Assembly (NCBI GenBank): GCA_017428725.1
Contig: JAFRQH010000003.1
Location: 124,001-188,000 of the forward strand
Reading direction: 5' to 3'
DNA from: Bacteroidales bacterium
Lineage (GTDB): Bacteria; Bacteroidota; Bacteroidia; Bacteroidales; UBA932
DNA length: 64,000 nt
Within the stretch, counting starts at the first letter, position 1. The number at the start of each line of letters is the position of its first letter. A model generated the notes under the pieces. The model was not told where the DNA came from. It made no database searches and saw only the letters and a program-made list of their open reading frames with translations. Position numbers and translations under genes: made by a program. Positions 54,173 through 61,847 of the stretch are shown here, one piece after another.

Positions 54173-54482
54173 CGTCTTCCTGGGCTACCCGGTAGTAGAG
54201 CTCGCCGTCCTCGAATTCGGAGATGGCGACGAGGTCCGGCTTGGGCTGGCGCTCATAGTACTTCGAGATCTCGATCTGCTCCTTGTTCTCGAAGACTTCG
54301 TCCATTGTGTCGCGCTCGCCGCGGAAGTCCTCGAGCTTCTTGGCAAGCTCCTTCTTCTCGGCCAGCGCTATCTGGTTGGCGCGCTTGGAGAGGATGACGA
54401 CAGTCTCATAGATGTTGCCCGTGGGGGCGGCGAGATCCTTGATGTCCCGCGTGATGGTATTGGTAGGTATTTTCTTTTCCAT
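54162..54482 (-). CDS. rpoZ: RNA polymerase omega subunit, Bacteroidetes type
   Basis: 106 residues, with NTITRDIKDLAAPTGNIYETVVILSKRA: an Rpb6-like helix pair that clamps the beta' C terminus. Longer than proteobacterial omega and ends in an acidic tail, as in other Bacteroidetes. The order bamD-rpoZ-recN is common in the phylum (there often with coaBC, absent here). A small inverted repeat (CTTCCCGCCGGGAAG) lies in the 33-base gap before it. Confidence 0.88.
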   Translation of the reverse strand: MEKKIPTNTITRDIKDLAAPTGNIYETVVILSKRANQIALAEKKELAKKLEDFRGERDTMDEVFENKEQIEISKYYERQPKPDLVAISEFEDGELYYRVAQEDGAA

Positions 54483-54515
54483 ACTAAGGATACGGAGGCT
54501 TCCCGGCGGGAAGTT

Positions 54516-55313
54516 TCAATTTTTTTCTTTCACTTTGTTGTACAGGCCATCCAGCTCCTTGCGGTGCGAGGACTCGGGGTACTCGCCCACGAAGTTGAGG
54601 TAGTCGTCCTGGAAGACCAGGAAACGCTCCTTCTGCTTCTCGGGGACGCTCATCGCGGCGTATTTGTAGGAAGACATCGCCGAATAATAGAGGATCTCCT
54701 CGCGGAAGACATTGTCGGCATTGTCCTTCAGGATGTTCTTGAAGGCCACGCGCGAGGCGAGGTAGTCTTCCATCTTGTAATACAGCCGGGCGTTCTCGAA
54801 GGCCTTGCGGTCCAGCCGCTCGCTGAGCTCCTCCATCCAGTGGCGGCAGATGTCGGAATTGGCGCCGGCCGGATGATCACGCAGGTACTCGCCCATCGCG
54901 GTGATGGCCTTGTACGTGGGTGTCTGGTCGAGCTCATACCGCAGCGTGGCCCGGTACAGGCAGTCGATCCGCAGGAACGAGGCCATCTCGGAGAAACTGC
55001 TCTGCGGGAAATAGGTCAGGTACTGGTCGAAGTTGGTCTCGGCCGTGTAGTAGTCCTTGTTGGAGTAGTTGCTCAGGCCCAGGTAGTACATCACCGTGTC
55101 GTGCTGGTCCGTGCCGCTGGTCATCAGCGAGAGGGACTCGAACAGCTGGGCGGCCCGGGTATACTTGCCGGCGTTGAAATACTGGAACGCAAGCTTGTAC
55201 TTGGCGTCCACGTCGCTGCCTTCGAGGACGCGGTCGTACTCGGTCTTGCACGCGGGGATGGCGGCCAGCACGAGCAGGACCGCCAGGATCAGGGTATTGT
55301 GTCTTCTTTTCAT
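54516..55313 (-). CDS. bamD: Outer-membrane assembly lipoprotein BamD
   Basis: 265 residues from ATG 55313, which overlaps the trxB stop (ATGA 55310-55313). Lipoprotein signal with lipobox IPAC, then TPR-like helical repeats: YKLAFQYFNAGKYTRAAQLF, YYLGLSNYSNKDYYTAETNF and so on; ends in a charged helix. Partner of BamA in the outer-membrane insertion complex. Confidence 0.92.
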   Translation of the reverse strand: MKRRHNTLILAVLLVLAAIPACKTEYDRVLEGSDVDAKYKLAFQYFNAGKYTRAAQLFESLSLMTSGTDQHDTVMYYLGLSNYSNKDYYTAETNFDQYLTYFPQSSFSEMASFLRIDCLYRATLRYELDQTPTYKAITAMGEYLRDHPAGANSDICRHWMEELSERLDRKAFENARLYYKMEDYLASRVAFKNILKDNADNVFREEILYYSAMSSYKYAAMSVPEKQKERFLVFQDDYLNFVGEYPESSHRKELDGLYNKVKEKN

Positions 55314-56230
55314 CGTTTCAAATATTTTTCGGCATCCAGCGCGGCCCGGCATCCCGACGCGGCGGCGTTGACCGCCTGGCGGTAATGCGGGTCCTGCACA
55401 TCTCCGGCCGCGAACACGCCCTCCACATTGGTGCGGCTGCTGCCGCCCTCCGTCTTGATGTAGCCGTTCTCGTCCGTGGCCACCCACGGGGCGAACAGCT
55501 CGGAGACCGGGTGGTGGCCGATGGCCAGGAAGAAGCCGTCCACCTGGATATCAAAAACCTCGCCATCCTTGCGGAGCAGCCGCGCGCCCGTCACGCCGGA
55601 GGCATCTCCGAGCACTTCCTGCGTGTTGCAGTTCCACAGGATCTCGATGTTGGGGGTATTCTTCACGCGCTCCTGCATCGCCACGGAGGCCCGCAGGACA
55701 TCCCGGCGCACGATCATGTAGACCTTGCGGCACAGGCCGGCCAGGTAGGTCGCCTCCTCGCAGGCGGTGTCTCCGCCGCCCACGACGGCCACGTCCTTGC
55801 GGCGGTAGAAGAAGCCGTCGCAGGTGGCGCAGGCCGACACGCCCAGCCCGCGGAACTTCTCCTCCGAGGGCAGTCCCAGGTACTTGGCGGTGGCGCCGGT
55901 GGCGATGATCACGGCATCGGCCTCCAGCTCCACGCTCCCGTCCACGGTCAGCCGGAAGGGGCGCACGCCCAGGTCCACGGCCGTGACGGCCCCCCGGCGG
56001 ATGTCCGCCCCGAGGTTCACGGCCTGCTCGCGCATGTCCGCCATCAGCTGGTTGGCGTCGACACCCTTCGGGAAACCGGGATAGTTCTCCACCACGGTCG
56101 TCGTGGTGAGCTGTCCGCCGGGGGTCATCCCCTCGTACAGGACGGGCTCCAGGGCGGCGCGGGTGGCATAGATGGCCGCGGTGTAACCCGCAGGGCCGCC
56201 GCCGATGATCAGGCATTTGATATGTTCCAT
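55310..56230 (-). CDS. trxB: Thioredoxin reductase TrxB
   Basis: NADPH- and FAD-dependent reduction of thioredoxin. 306 residues from ATG 56230 (a GTG two codons earlier at 56236 would overlap the fur-like stop). IIGGGPAGYTAAIYA binds FAD, SACATCDGFF holds the redox Cys pair, VVGGGDTACEEA binds NADPH, and GVFAAGDVQDPHYRQ closes the FAD site. Two bases after the Fur-family gene, a link between peroxide sensing and thiol reduction. Confidence 0.96.
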   Translation of the reverse strand: MEHIKCLIIGGGPAGYTAAIYATRAALEPVLYEGMTPGGQLTTTTVVENYPGFPKGVDANQLMADMREQAVNLGADIRRGAVTAVDLGVRPFRLTVDGSVELEADAVIIATGATAKYLGLPSEEKFRGLGVSACATCDGFFYRRKDVAVVGGGDTACEEATYLAGLCRKVYMIVRRDVLRASVAMQERVKNTPNIEILWNCNTQEVLGDASGVTGARLLRKDGEVFDIQVDGFFLAIGHHPVSELFAPWVATDENGYIKTEGGSSRTNVEGVFAAGDVQDPHYRQAVNAAASGCRAALDAEKYLKR

Positions 56231-56232
56231 AT

Positions 56233-56715
56233 TCACTTCTGTTTCTTGTTCTCAATCAGGTTCGCGAGGACCGTCCTGCGCGTGGGGTGGCACAACAGCT
56301 GGACCTCGATACCGTCAATCTTGTACCCGCGGAAGCGCCGTCCCTTGAAATGCGCCTCGACCAGCGAGAGCAGCTCCTCGTCGTCCAGGTCCTGCCAGGT
56401 CTCGCCCCGGGTGTCGTAGAGGTGCAGGTGACGGCCGCTGCGCACGTCGAACACCATTTTGTTCCCCCGCCCGGAGCGGCGGTCATAGATCCGCAGGTCC
56501 GCGAGCGTGGTCAGGATGTTGTAGACCGACGCGGGCGAGACCGCGGTACCGCCCTGCGCGGCGATCTGCGCGGCCACCTCCTCCGCCGAGGCGTGCCCGA
56601 GGGTGCGCATCGCCTGGTGTACCGCCAGGCGCTGCGGAGTGGCCTTGAGCCCCTTGTCCTTGAGCATCCGCCTGAACTGCAGGATGTCCGGTATGCCTTG
56701 TCCGCTCCGCCTCAT
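56233..56715 (-). CDS. Fur-family regulator, PerR-like, without CxxC zinc site
   Basis: 160 residues. Winged helix (GLKATPQRLAVHQAM; ASVYNILTTLADL) and dimer domain (MVFDVRSGRHLHLYDTRGE). The regulatory-metal ligands of PerR seem kept: a His in the LGHASAEEV helix, Asp in VFD, His-x-His in HLHL and Asp in DLDDEEL. Both CxxC structural zinc motifs are missing. With trxB directly after it, an oxidative-stress role is likely; its targets cannot be seen here. Confidence 0.82.
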   Translation of the reverse strand: MRRSGQGIPDILQFRRMLKDKGLKATPQRLAVHQAMRTLGHASAEEVAAQIAAQGGTAVSPASVYNILTTLADLRIYDRRSGRGNKMVFDVRSGRHLHLYDTRGETWQDLDDEELLSLVEAHFKGRRFRGYKIDGIEVQLLCHPTRRTVLANLIENKKQK

Positions 56716-56718
56716 CGC

Positions 56719-58122
56719 CTACAGTTTCTTGCGCCAGCGGGCCAGCGGGATGCCCAGCTGGCCGCGGTACTTGGCGATGGTGCGTCGCGCGACCTTGTAT
56801 CCGCGCTTGCCCATCTCGATGACCAGCTGCTCGTCGGTCAGCGGTTTCTTCTTGTCCTCGGCGTCCACGCACTCCTGCAGGACCTTCTTGAGCTCGCGGG
56901 TGGAGACTTCCTCCCCCTCCTTGTTCTCCATCCCTTCGGAGAAGAAATACTTGAGCGGGAAGATCCCGAAATGCGTCTCGATGTATTTGCTGTTGACCAC
57001 GCGCGAGATCGTGGAGATGTCGAAGCCGGTCTTCTCGGCAATGTCCTTGAGCACCATCGGCTTGAGGTCCTCCTCGTCCCCCGACACGAAGTAGTCGTGC
57101 TGGTATTCGAGGATGGCGGACATCGTCTTGTTGAGCGTGTTCTGGCGCTGCTTGAGCGCCTCCACGAACCACTTGGCGGAGTCGAGCTTCTGGCGTACGA
57201 AGGTCGCCGCCTCCTTCTGGGCGCGCTCCGAGGAGCCCTTGGCCTCGATCAGCAGGTCGGCGTATTTCTTGTTGACGCGCAGCTCCGGCACGGAGAAGCG
57301 CGGCATCGTGAAGGACAGCTCGCCGTCATTCTCCTCCAGGACGAAGTCCGGCACGATCTGCTGGGCCTGGTCGGTGTAGGTATAGTCCGTCTCGCCGCCC
57401 GGGGCGGGGTTGAGCTTGACGATGCGGGCCATGGCCCGCTTGAGCTCCTCCTCGGACAGCCCCAGCCGGGACATGATCTTCTGGAAATGCTTGTTGGAGA
57501 ACTCCTGGAAATGGTCCCGCAGGATGCGCTCGGCGTTGAGCACGTCGCGCGACTGCTTCATCGTGCGCAGCTGCAGGAGCAGGCACTCGCGCAGGTCGCG
57601 CGCCCCCACCCCCGCCGGCTCGAAATCCTGGACCACCTCCAGCATCGCGAGCACCTCCTCCGCGTCGGTCTGGATCCCGGCCCGGAAGGCCATGTCGTCC
57701 ACCAGCGACTCGATGTCGCGGCGCAGATAGCCGTCCTGGTCGAGCGAGCCGATGATGAAGGCGGCGATGTTGTACTGCTCCGGCGTGAGGTTGCGGTACC
57801 CCAGCTGGTCCATCAGGCTCTGGGTGAAGCTCTGGCGGACGGAGAAGGTATTGTATTCCGGCCTGGGATCCTTCCCCCAGTTGTTGACCCGGGTCTTGTA
57901 CGCGGGGATGTCCCCCTCGTCCGTGATCTCGTCCAGCGAGACGTCCTTGGTCTCCTCGGGTTTGTCGGGGTCCGGCGAATCATCCAGCACAGGATTCTCC
58001 TCCAGCTCCGTGCGGATCCGCTGCTCGAGCTCCTGGATCGGGAGTTCGATCAGCTTGATCGTCTGGATCTGCAGCGGGGAGAGCTTCTGCTGCTGCTTGA
58101 GTTCGAGGCCTTGCTTGATCAT
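56719..58122 (-). CDS. rpoN: RNA polymerase sigma-54 factor RpoN
   Basis: 467 residues. N-terminal activator-interaction region (LELKQQQKLSPLQIQTIKL), acidic linker, core-binding domain, helix-turn-helix region and the RpoN box ARRTIAKYRGQLGIP near the C terminus, which reads the -24 promoter element. Directly abuts the SPOR gene; three bases before the Fur-family gene. No -24/-12 (GGCAC-N5-TTGCA) site was found in intergenic parts of this window. Confidence 0.96.
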   Translation of the reverse strand: MIKQGLELKQQQKLSPLQIQTIKLIELPIQELEQRIRTELEENPVLDDSPDPDKPEETKDVSLDEITDEGDIPAYKTRVNNWGKDPRPEYNTFSVRQSFTQSLMDQLGYRNLTPEQYNIAAFIIGSLDQDGYLRRDIESLVDDMAFRAGIQTDAEEVLAMLEVVQDFEPAGVGARDLRECLLLQLRTMKQSRDVLNAERILRDHFQEFSNKHFQKIMSRLGLSEEELKRAMARIVKLNPAPGGETDYTYTDQAQQIVPDFVLEENDGELSFTMPRFSVPELRVNKKYADLLIEAKGSSERAQKEAATFVRQKLDSAKWFVEALKQRQNTLNKTMSAILEYQHDYFVSGDEEDLKPMVLKDIAEKTGFDISTISRVVNSKYIETHFGIFPLKYFFSEGMENKEGEEVSTRELKKVLQECVDAEDKKKPLTDEQLVIEMGKRGYKVARRTIAKYRGQLGIPLARWRKKL

Positions 58123-58656
58123 CTATTCTACGGTCGTTTCGGTCATACGCAGTCCGGTCTGGCCGATGGAAGGATACTTGAAGCGCTCCCGGACAATGAA
58201 CGCGTCCGGGAAATCCGCCTTGATCTGGCGCAGGAGCGCCTCTGCGTCCAGGCGCGTGCGGAAATTGCCCACCGAGACCTTGAAATTCGGCGAGGCATAG
58301 CTCCGGTAGGCCTGGATGCCGGGATACATCGCGCTGAAGCGGCGCAGCACGGCCGCGGACTCCTCGCGAGCCGTCCGGCTGCTGGCGAAGTAGAGCCGGA
58401 TGCGGAAGCCGCTGTAGCTCTTGCCGGCGTTGCGCTCCACCTGGCGCGAGAGCGCCTGGCGGACGGCCGCGCTCTGCCGCACGACCACCTGCTCGGGCAG
58501 GGCCGAGAAGATGTCGCGGCCGGCCAGCGTGGAATCGATCTGGACTTCGTTGCCCGAGTGCTCGAGTTCGTCGCCGGCCTCCTCCAGCGTCTGGGCCGGA
58601 AGGAGCGGCGCTGCCAGGAAGAGCAGGGCGAGGATCAGTAACAGTTTATTCTTCAT
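58123..58656 (-). CDS. Exported SPOR-domain protein
   Basis: 177 residues from ATG 58656 (in-frame ATG at 58662 equally possible). Signal peptide KNKLLLILALLFLAAPLLPAQ. The C-terminal half is a SPOR domain: FRIRLYFASSRTAREESA, then FKVSVGNFRTRLDAEALLRQI. SPOR domains bind denuded glycan strands of peptidoglycan, often at the division site. Overlaps the end of the LEA-type gene. Confidence 0.82.
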   Translation of the reverse strand: MKNKLLLILALLFLAAPLLPAQTLEEAGDELEHSGNEVQIDSTLAGRDIFSALPEQVVVRQSAAVRQALSRQVERNAGKSYSGFRIRLYFASSRTAREESAAVLRRFSAMYPGIQAYRSYASPNFKVSVGNFRTRLDAEALLRQIKADFPDAFIVRERFKYPSIGQTGLRMTETTVE

Positions 58657-59143
58657 TTGCATCAAGTGACGGTTTGTTGAGCAGCGTCCCCAGCGGGATG
58701 TCTACCAATTCAAAGTTCTTGCCAAGCCCGCTGCGCAGGCTGGCACGGCCCGACAGCGACAGGGTCACGTCGTCGTAGTTGAACCCGCTGCTGACCATCC
58801 CGAGCAGCTGGAAGGGGTTGAACCCGTCGGCCAGCCGCCCCTGGATGGGGATGCGGATGGTCTGGTCGCTGCGGGCTGCCACGCTCACCGGCTCGGCGGT
58901 CATCGTCAGGGCCTCCTGCCCGCGGTAACGGGCCAGCCCTTCGAGTCCGGTCAGCTCGAGGGCGCCCGCGGGATTGTGGACCTCCACCTCGAGGAGCGCG
59001 GACACGCCGGTCAGCCCCTCCGGCACGATCGAGACGATGCGGGCGGAGGTGATGGCGATGTCCTTGTAGCTGGCTTTCTTGCAGCCGGCAAGCAGCAGGG
59101 AGGCCAGGAGCAGGACCAGAAGCGGAATACGGGCACTCTTCAT
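58646..59143 (-). CDS. LEA type 2-like lipoprotein
   Basis: 165 residues. Lipoprotein signal with lipobox LAGC. The rest resembles the LEA14/WHy fold: a single beta-sandwich with VSALLEVEVHNPAGALELTG (the 'NP' turn is typical) and IRIPIQGRLADGFNP. Function in bacteria is unclear, perhaps envelope stress protection. First gene of the long rpoN-trxB-bamD-recN operon; promoter TATCTTTG at 59170-59177. Confidence 0.78.
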   Translation of the reverse strand: MKSARIPLLVLLLASLLLAGCKKASYKDIAITSARIVSIVPEGLTGVSALLEVEVHNPAGALELTGLEGLARYRGQEALTMTAEPVSVAARSDQTIRIPIQGRLADGFNPFQLLGMVSSGFNYDDVTLSLSGRASLRSGLGKNFELVDIPLGTLLNKPSLDANEE

Positions 59144-59169
59144 AAGGATTCTTGCTTCAAACTATCCTA

Positions 59170-59177
59170 CAAAGATA
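59170..59177 (-). promoter_or_regulatory. Promoter -7 element of the LEA-rpoN-recN operon
   Basis: TATCTTTG on the minus strand (CAAAGATA on plus), 26 bases before ATG 59143. Only 11 bases separate it from the divergent miaB box, so the two polymerases would compete for the same DNA. Confidence 0.65.
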
Positions 59178-59188
59178 AGAAAAATCTC

Positions 59189-59196
59189 TATCTTTG
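59189..59196 (+). promoter_or_regulatory. Promoter -7 element of miaB
   Basis: TATCTTTG, five bases before ATG 59202; predicts a start within about two bases of the ATG. Confidence 0.65.
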
Positions 59197-59201
59197 CGCC
59201 T

Positions 59202-60515
59202 ATGAAAAAGGTATATATCGAGACATACGGCTGCCAGATGAACGTCGCGGACACCGAGGTCGTCTTCGCCCTGCTCGGCCGGGAAGGGTTCGTCCGGACG
59301 GAGGACATCGCACAGGCTGACGTGATCATGGCCAACACCTGTTCCGTCCGGGACAACGCCGAGCAGCGCATCTGGGGCCGGATCGAGCAGTTCAACTTCC
59401 ACCGCAAGTCCCGTCCCGGGGTCGTGGTCGGCATCCTGGGCTGCATGGCCGAGCGCCTCAAGGACCAGCTCCTGGAATCCGGCAAGGTGGACATCGTGGC
59501 CGGGCCGGACGCCTACCGCAGCCTGCCCCGCCTGATCGCCGCGGCCTCGCAGGGACACCCGCAGATCGACGTGCTGCTCTCCCGGGAGGAGACCTATGGG
59601 GACATCTCCCCGGTGCGCCTGGACAAGAACGGCGTGTCGGCCTTCATCTCCATCATGCGCGGCTGCAACAACGTATGCTCCTATTGCGTCGTCCCCTACA
59701 CCCGCGGCGCTGAGCGCAGCCGGGACTGGAAGACCGTCGTGCGCGAAGCCTGCGACTGCGCCGCGCAGGGCTATAAGGAAGTCACCCTGCTGGGGCAGAA
59801 CGTGGACTCCTACCGCGACGGCGAGGTGGACTTCGCGCGGCTGCTCGCGCTCGTGGCCGAGGCCGTGCCCGGCCTGCGCATCCGCTTCTCGACCTCCAAC
59901 CCGCAGGACATCTCCGACGCCGTGCTGGAGACGATGGCCTCCCACGCCAACATCTGCCGGCACATCCACCTGCCGGTCCAGTCCGGCTCCGACCGCATCC
60001 TGGAGAAGATGCGCCGCCGCTACACGCGGGCGGGCTACCTGGAGCGCGTGGCCCGGATCCGCAGCCTGATGCCGGACTGCGCCATCACCACCGACGTGAT
60101 CGCCGGCTTCTGCTCCGAGACGGAGCAGGACCACCGCGACACCCTGAGCCTCTTCGAGGAGGTGGGCTTCGACGCAGCCTTCATGTTCTACTACTCCGAG
60201 CGGCCCGGCACGCTCGCCGCCCGCAAGTATCCCGACGACGTGGACCTGCCCACCAAGACCCGCCGCCTCGAGGAGATCATCGCCCTGCAGAACCGGCTCT
60301 CGCTCGAGAGCAACCGGCGCGACCTCGGCAAGACCTTCCGCGTGCTGGTCGAGGGGCCGTCGAAGCGCAACCCCGCCGAGCTGTGCGGGCGCACCAGCCA
60401 GAACAAGATGTGCGTCTGGCCCGACACCGCCCACAAGGCCGGGGATTTCGTGGACGTGGTCGCACGAGACTGCTCCCAGGCGACGCTGCTCTGCAGCCTC
60501 GCCGGTTCCGAATAA
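59202..60515 (+). CDS. miaB: tRNA-2-methylthio-N6-isopentenyladenosine37 synthase MiaB
   Basis: Radical-SAM methylthiotransferase modifying A37 of tRNAs. 437 residues from ATG 59202. N-terminal UPF0004 domain with MKKVYIETYGCQMNVADTEV and NTCSVRDNAEQR and GCMAERL (three Cys of the auxiliary cluster), radical-SAM CNNVCSYC, and a C-terminal TRAM domain. MiaB rather than MtaB/RimO by the YGCQMNVADTE signature. Start fixed by the TATCTTTG box just upstream. Confidence 0.95.
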   Translation: MKKVYIETYGCQMNVADTEVVFALLGREGFVRTEDIAQADVIMANTCSVRDNAEQRIWGRIEQFNFHRKSRPGVVVGILGCMAERLKDQLLESGKVDIVAGPDAYRSLPRLIAAASQGHPQIDVLLSREETYGDISPVRLDKNGVSAFISIMRGCNNVCSYCVVPYTRGAERSRDWKTVVREACDCAAQGYKEVTLLGQNVDSYRDGEVDFARLLALVAEAVPGLRIRFSTSNPQDISDAVLETMASHANICRHIHLPVQSGSDRILEKMRRRYTRAGYLERVARIRSLMPDCAITTDVIAGFCSETEQDHRDTLSLFEEVGFDAAFMFYYSERPGTLAARKYPDDVDLPTKTRRLEEIIALQNRLSLESNRRDLGKTFRVLVEGPSKRNPAELCGRTSQNKMCVWPDTAHKAGDFVDVVARDCSQATLLCSLAGSE

Positions 60516-60596
60516 AGGCCGGAAAAATACGTTTCCACAACGTCAGGGACGAATCTTTTCGTTTTTGACGTTTTTTTTGGCTAAGCTTGCGCCGCT

Positions 60597-61301
60597 ATGA
60601 AAATCAAGGACCTAAGCGCGGCGGAGCGCCCGCGCGAAAAGATGCTCTCGCGCGGCGCGGGCAGCCTCAGCGACGGTGAGCTGCTGGCCGTGCTGATCGG
60701 CAGCGGCACCCGCAGCGAGAGCGCGCTCGACCTGGCCCGCCGCCTGCTCGGCGTGGCGGACGGCCAGCTGGGCACGCTCTTCAACCTCTCCCCCGACAAA
60801 CTGCTCTCCCAGCCCGGCATCGGCCCCGGCAAGGCCGCCAGCATCATCGCGGCCTTCGAGCTCGGGCGCCGCTTCCTGCAGGAGGAGGCCTCCCTGGTGC
60901 GCAAGCCGCTGCTGACGGCCCGCCAGGTCTACGACCTGCTCATCCCACGGCTCAAGGGCCTCTCGTACGAGGAGTGCTGGATCCTGCTGCTCAACGGCCG
61001 CAACTACCTGGCAGGCAAGCTCCTGGTCAGCCGCGGCGGGCCGGACTCGACCGTCATCGACACCCGCCGGATCGTCCGGCACGCCCTGGACAAGGGCGCC
61101 TCCTCCCTCGTGCTGGTCCACAACCACCCCAGCGGCAACCCGCGGCCCGGGCCGGCCGACATCCGGCAGACCGAGGCCCTGCGCAAGGGCGTCGGCGCAC
61201 TCGGGCTGACGCTGCTGGACCACGTGGTGGTCGCGGACGACGCCTTCTTCTCCTTCGCCGACGACAGGATGTACCTGGCCACAGGCGGGACGGTGGAATA
61301 A
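60597..61301 (+). CDS. radC: RadC-family JAB-domain protein
   Basis: 234 residues: helix-hairpin-helix region (LLSQPGIGPGKAASIIAA) and a JAB metalloprotease-like domain with VLVHNHPSGNPRPGPAD (His-x-His and Asp of the zinc site). Historically called a DNA repair protein; true role unclear. A weak promoter-like TAAGCTTG lies at 60582-60589, seven bases before the ATG, preceded by T-rich DNA. Confidence 0.93.
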   Translation: MKIKDLSAAERPREKMLSRGAGSLSDGELLAVLIGSGTRSESALDLARRLLGVADGQLGTLFNLSPDKLLSQPGIGPGKAASIIAAFELGRRFLQEEASLVRKPLLTARQVYDLLIPRLKGLSYEECWILLLNGRNYLAGKLLVSRGGPDSTVIDTRRIVRHALDKGASSLVLVHNHPSGNPRPGPADIRQTEALRKGVGALGLTLLDHVVVADDAFFSFADDRMYLATGGTVE

Positions 61302-61318
61302 TCCCGGCCGAAAATGAT

Positions 61319-61326
61319 TATATTTG
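61319..61326 (+). promoter_or_regulatory. Promoter -7 element of the second Fur-family gene
   Basis: TATATTTG with only CAGT before ATG 61331; predicts a leaderless mRNA and sets the start. Confidence 0.65.
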
Positions 61327-61330
61327 CAGT

Positions 61331-61771
61331 ATGGCTCCACACCCCGAAGAAGACCCCGTGGCCCTGATGCAGGCCCACGGCATCAAGCCCACCGCCAACC
61401 GCATCCTGATCCTCCGCGCCCTGCTGGAGGAGCACCGCCCGCTGTCCATGATCGAGATCGAGACCTTGCTGGAATCCGTCGACAAGTCCATCATCTCCAG
61501 GACCTTGTCCGCCTTCCGGGAGCATCGTCTGCTGCACGCGCTGGAGGATGGCGGCGGGAGCCTGCGCTACGAAGTCTGCCACTGCGGCGAAGAAGAGGCC
61601 GACACCGACCGGCACGTCCACTTCCACTGCGAGGTGTGCGGCAAGACCTTCTGCCTGGAGCAGATCCCCGTCCCGGCGGTGGATTTCCCGGCCGGGTTCG
61701 AAGTCCACAATGCGAACTATATGGCGCAGGGCGTCTGTCCGGACTGCAGGAAGGGCAGATACGGCTTCTAG
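61331..61771 (+). CDS. Fur-family metal-dependent regulator
   Basis: 146 residues. Winged helix (GIKPTANRILILRALLE; SIISRTLSAFREHRLL) and metal-binding domain with ADTDRHVHFHCEVCGKTFCLE and a C-terminal CPDC, so here the structural zinc CxxC pairs are complete, unlike the Fur-family protein at 56233. Could be Fur, Zur or similar; the sequence does not decide. Leaderless-type promoter. A strong hairpin follows the gene. Confidence 0.85.
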   Translation: MAPHPEEDPVALMQAHGIKPTANRILILRALLEEHRPLSMIEIETLLESVDKSIISRTLSAFREHRLLHALEDGGGSLRYEVCHCGEEEADTDRHVHFHCEVCGKTFCLEQIPVPAVDFPAGFEVHNANYMAQGVCPDCRKGRYGF

Positions 61772-61789
61772 CGAAACTAGGGGACGGCA

Positions 61790-61824
61790 AACGGGGTGCA
61801 GGATTGATTTTCCTGCACCCCGTT
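61790..61824. terminator. 14-bp hairpin between convergent Fur-family and SusD-like genes
   Basis: AACGGGGTGCAGGA (61790-61803), loop TTGATTT, and the exact complement 61811-61824. Lies 18 bases after the regulator stop and 23 before the SusD-like stop. Plus-strand sequence after it (GTTG) has no T run. Confidence 0.65.
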
Positions 61825-61847
61825 GTTGCGAACATGTTCGGTCATGA

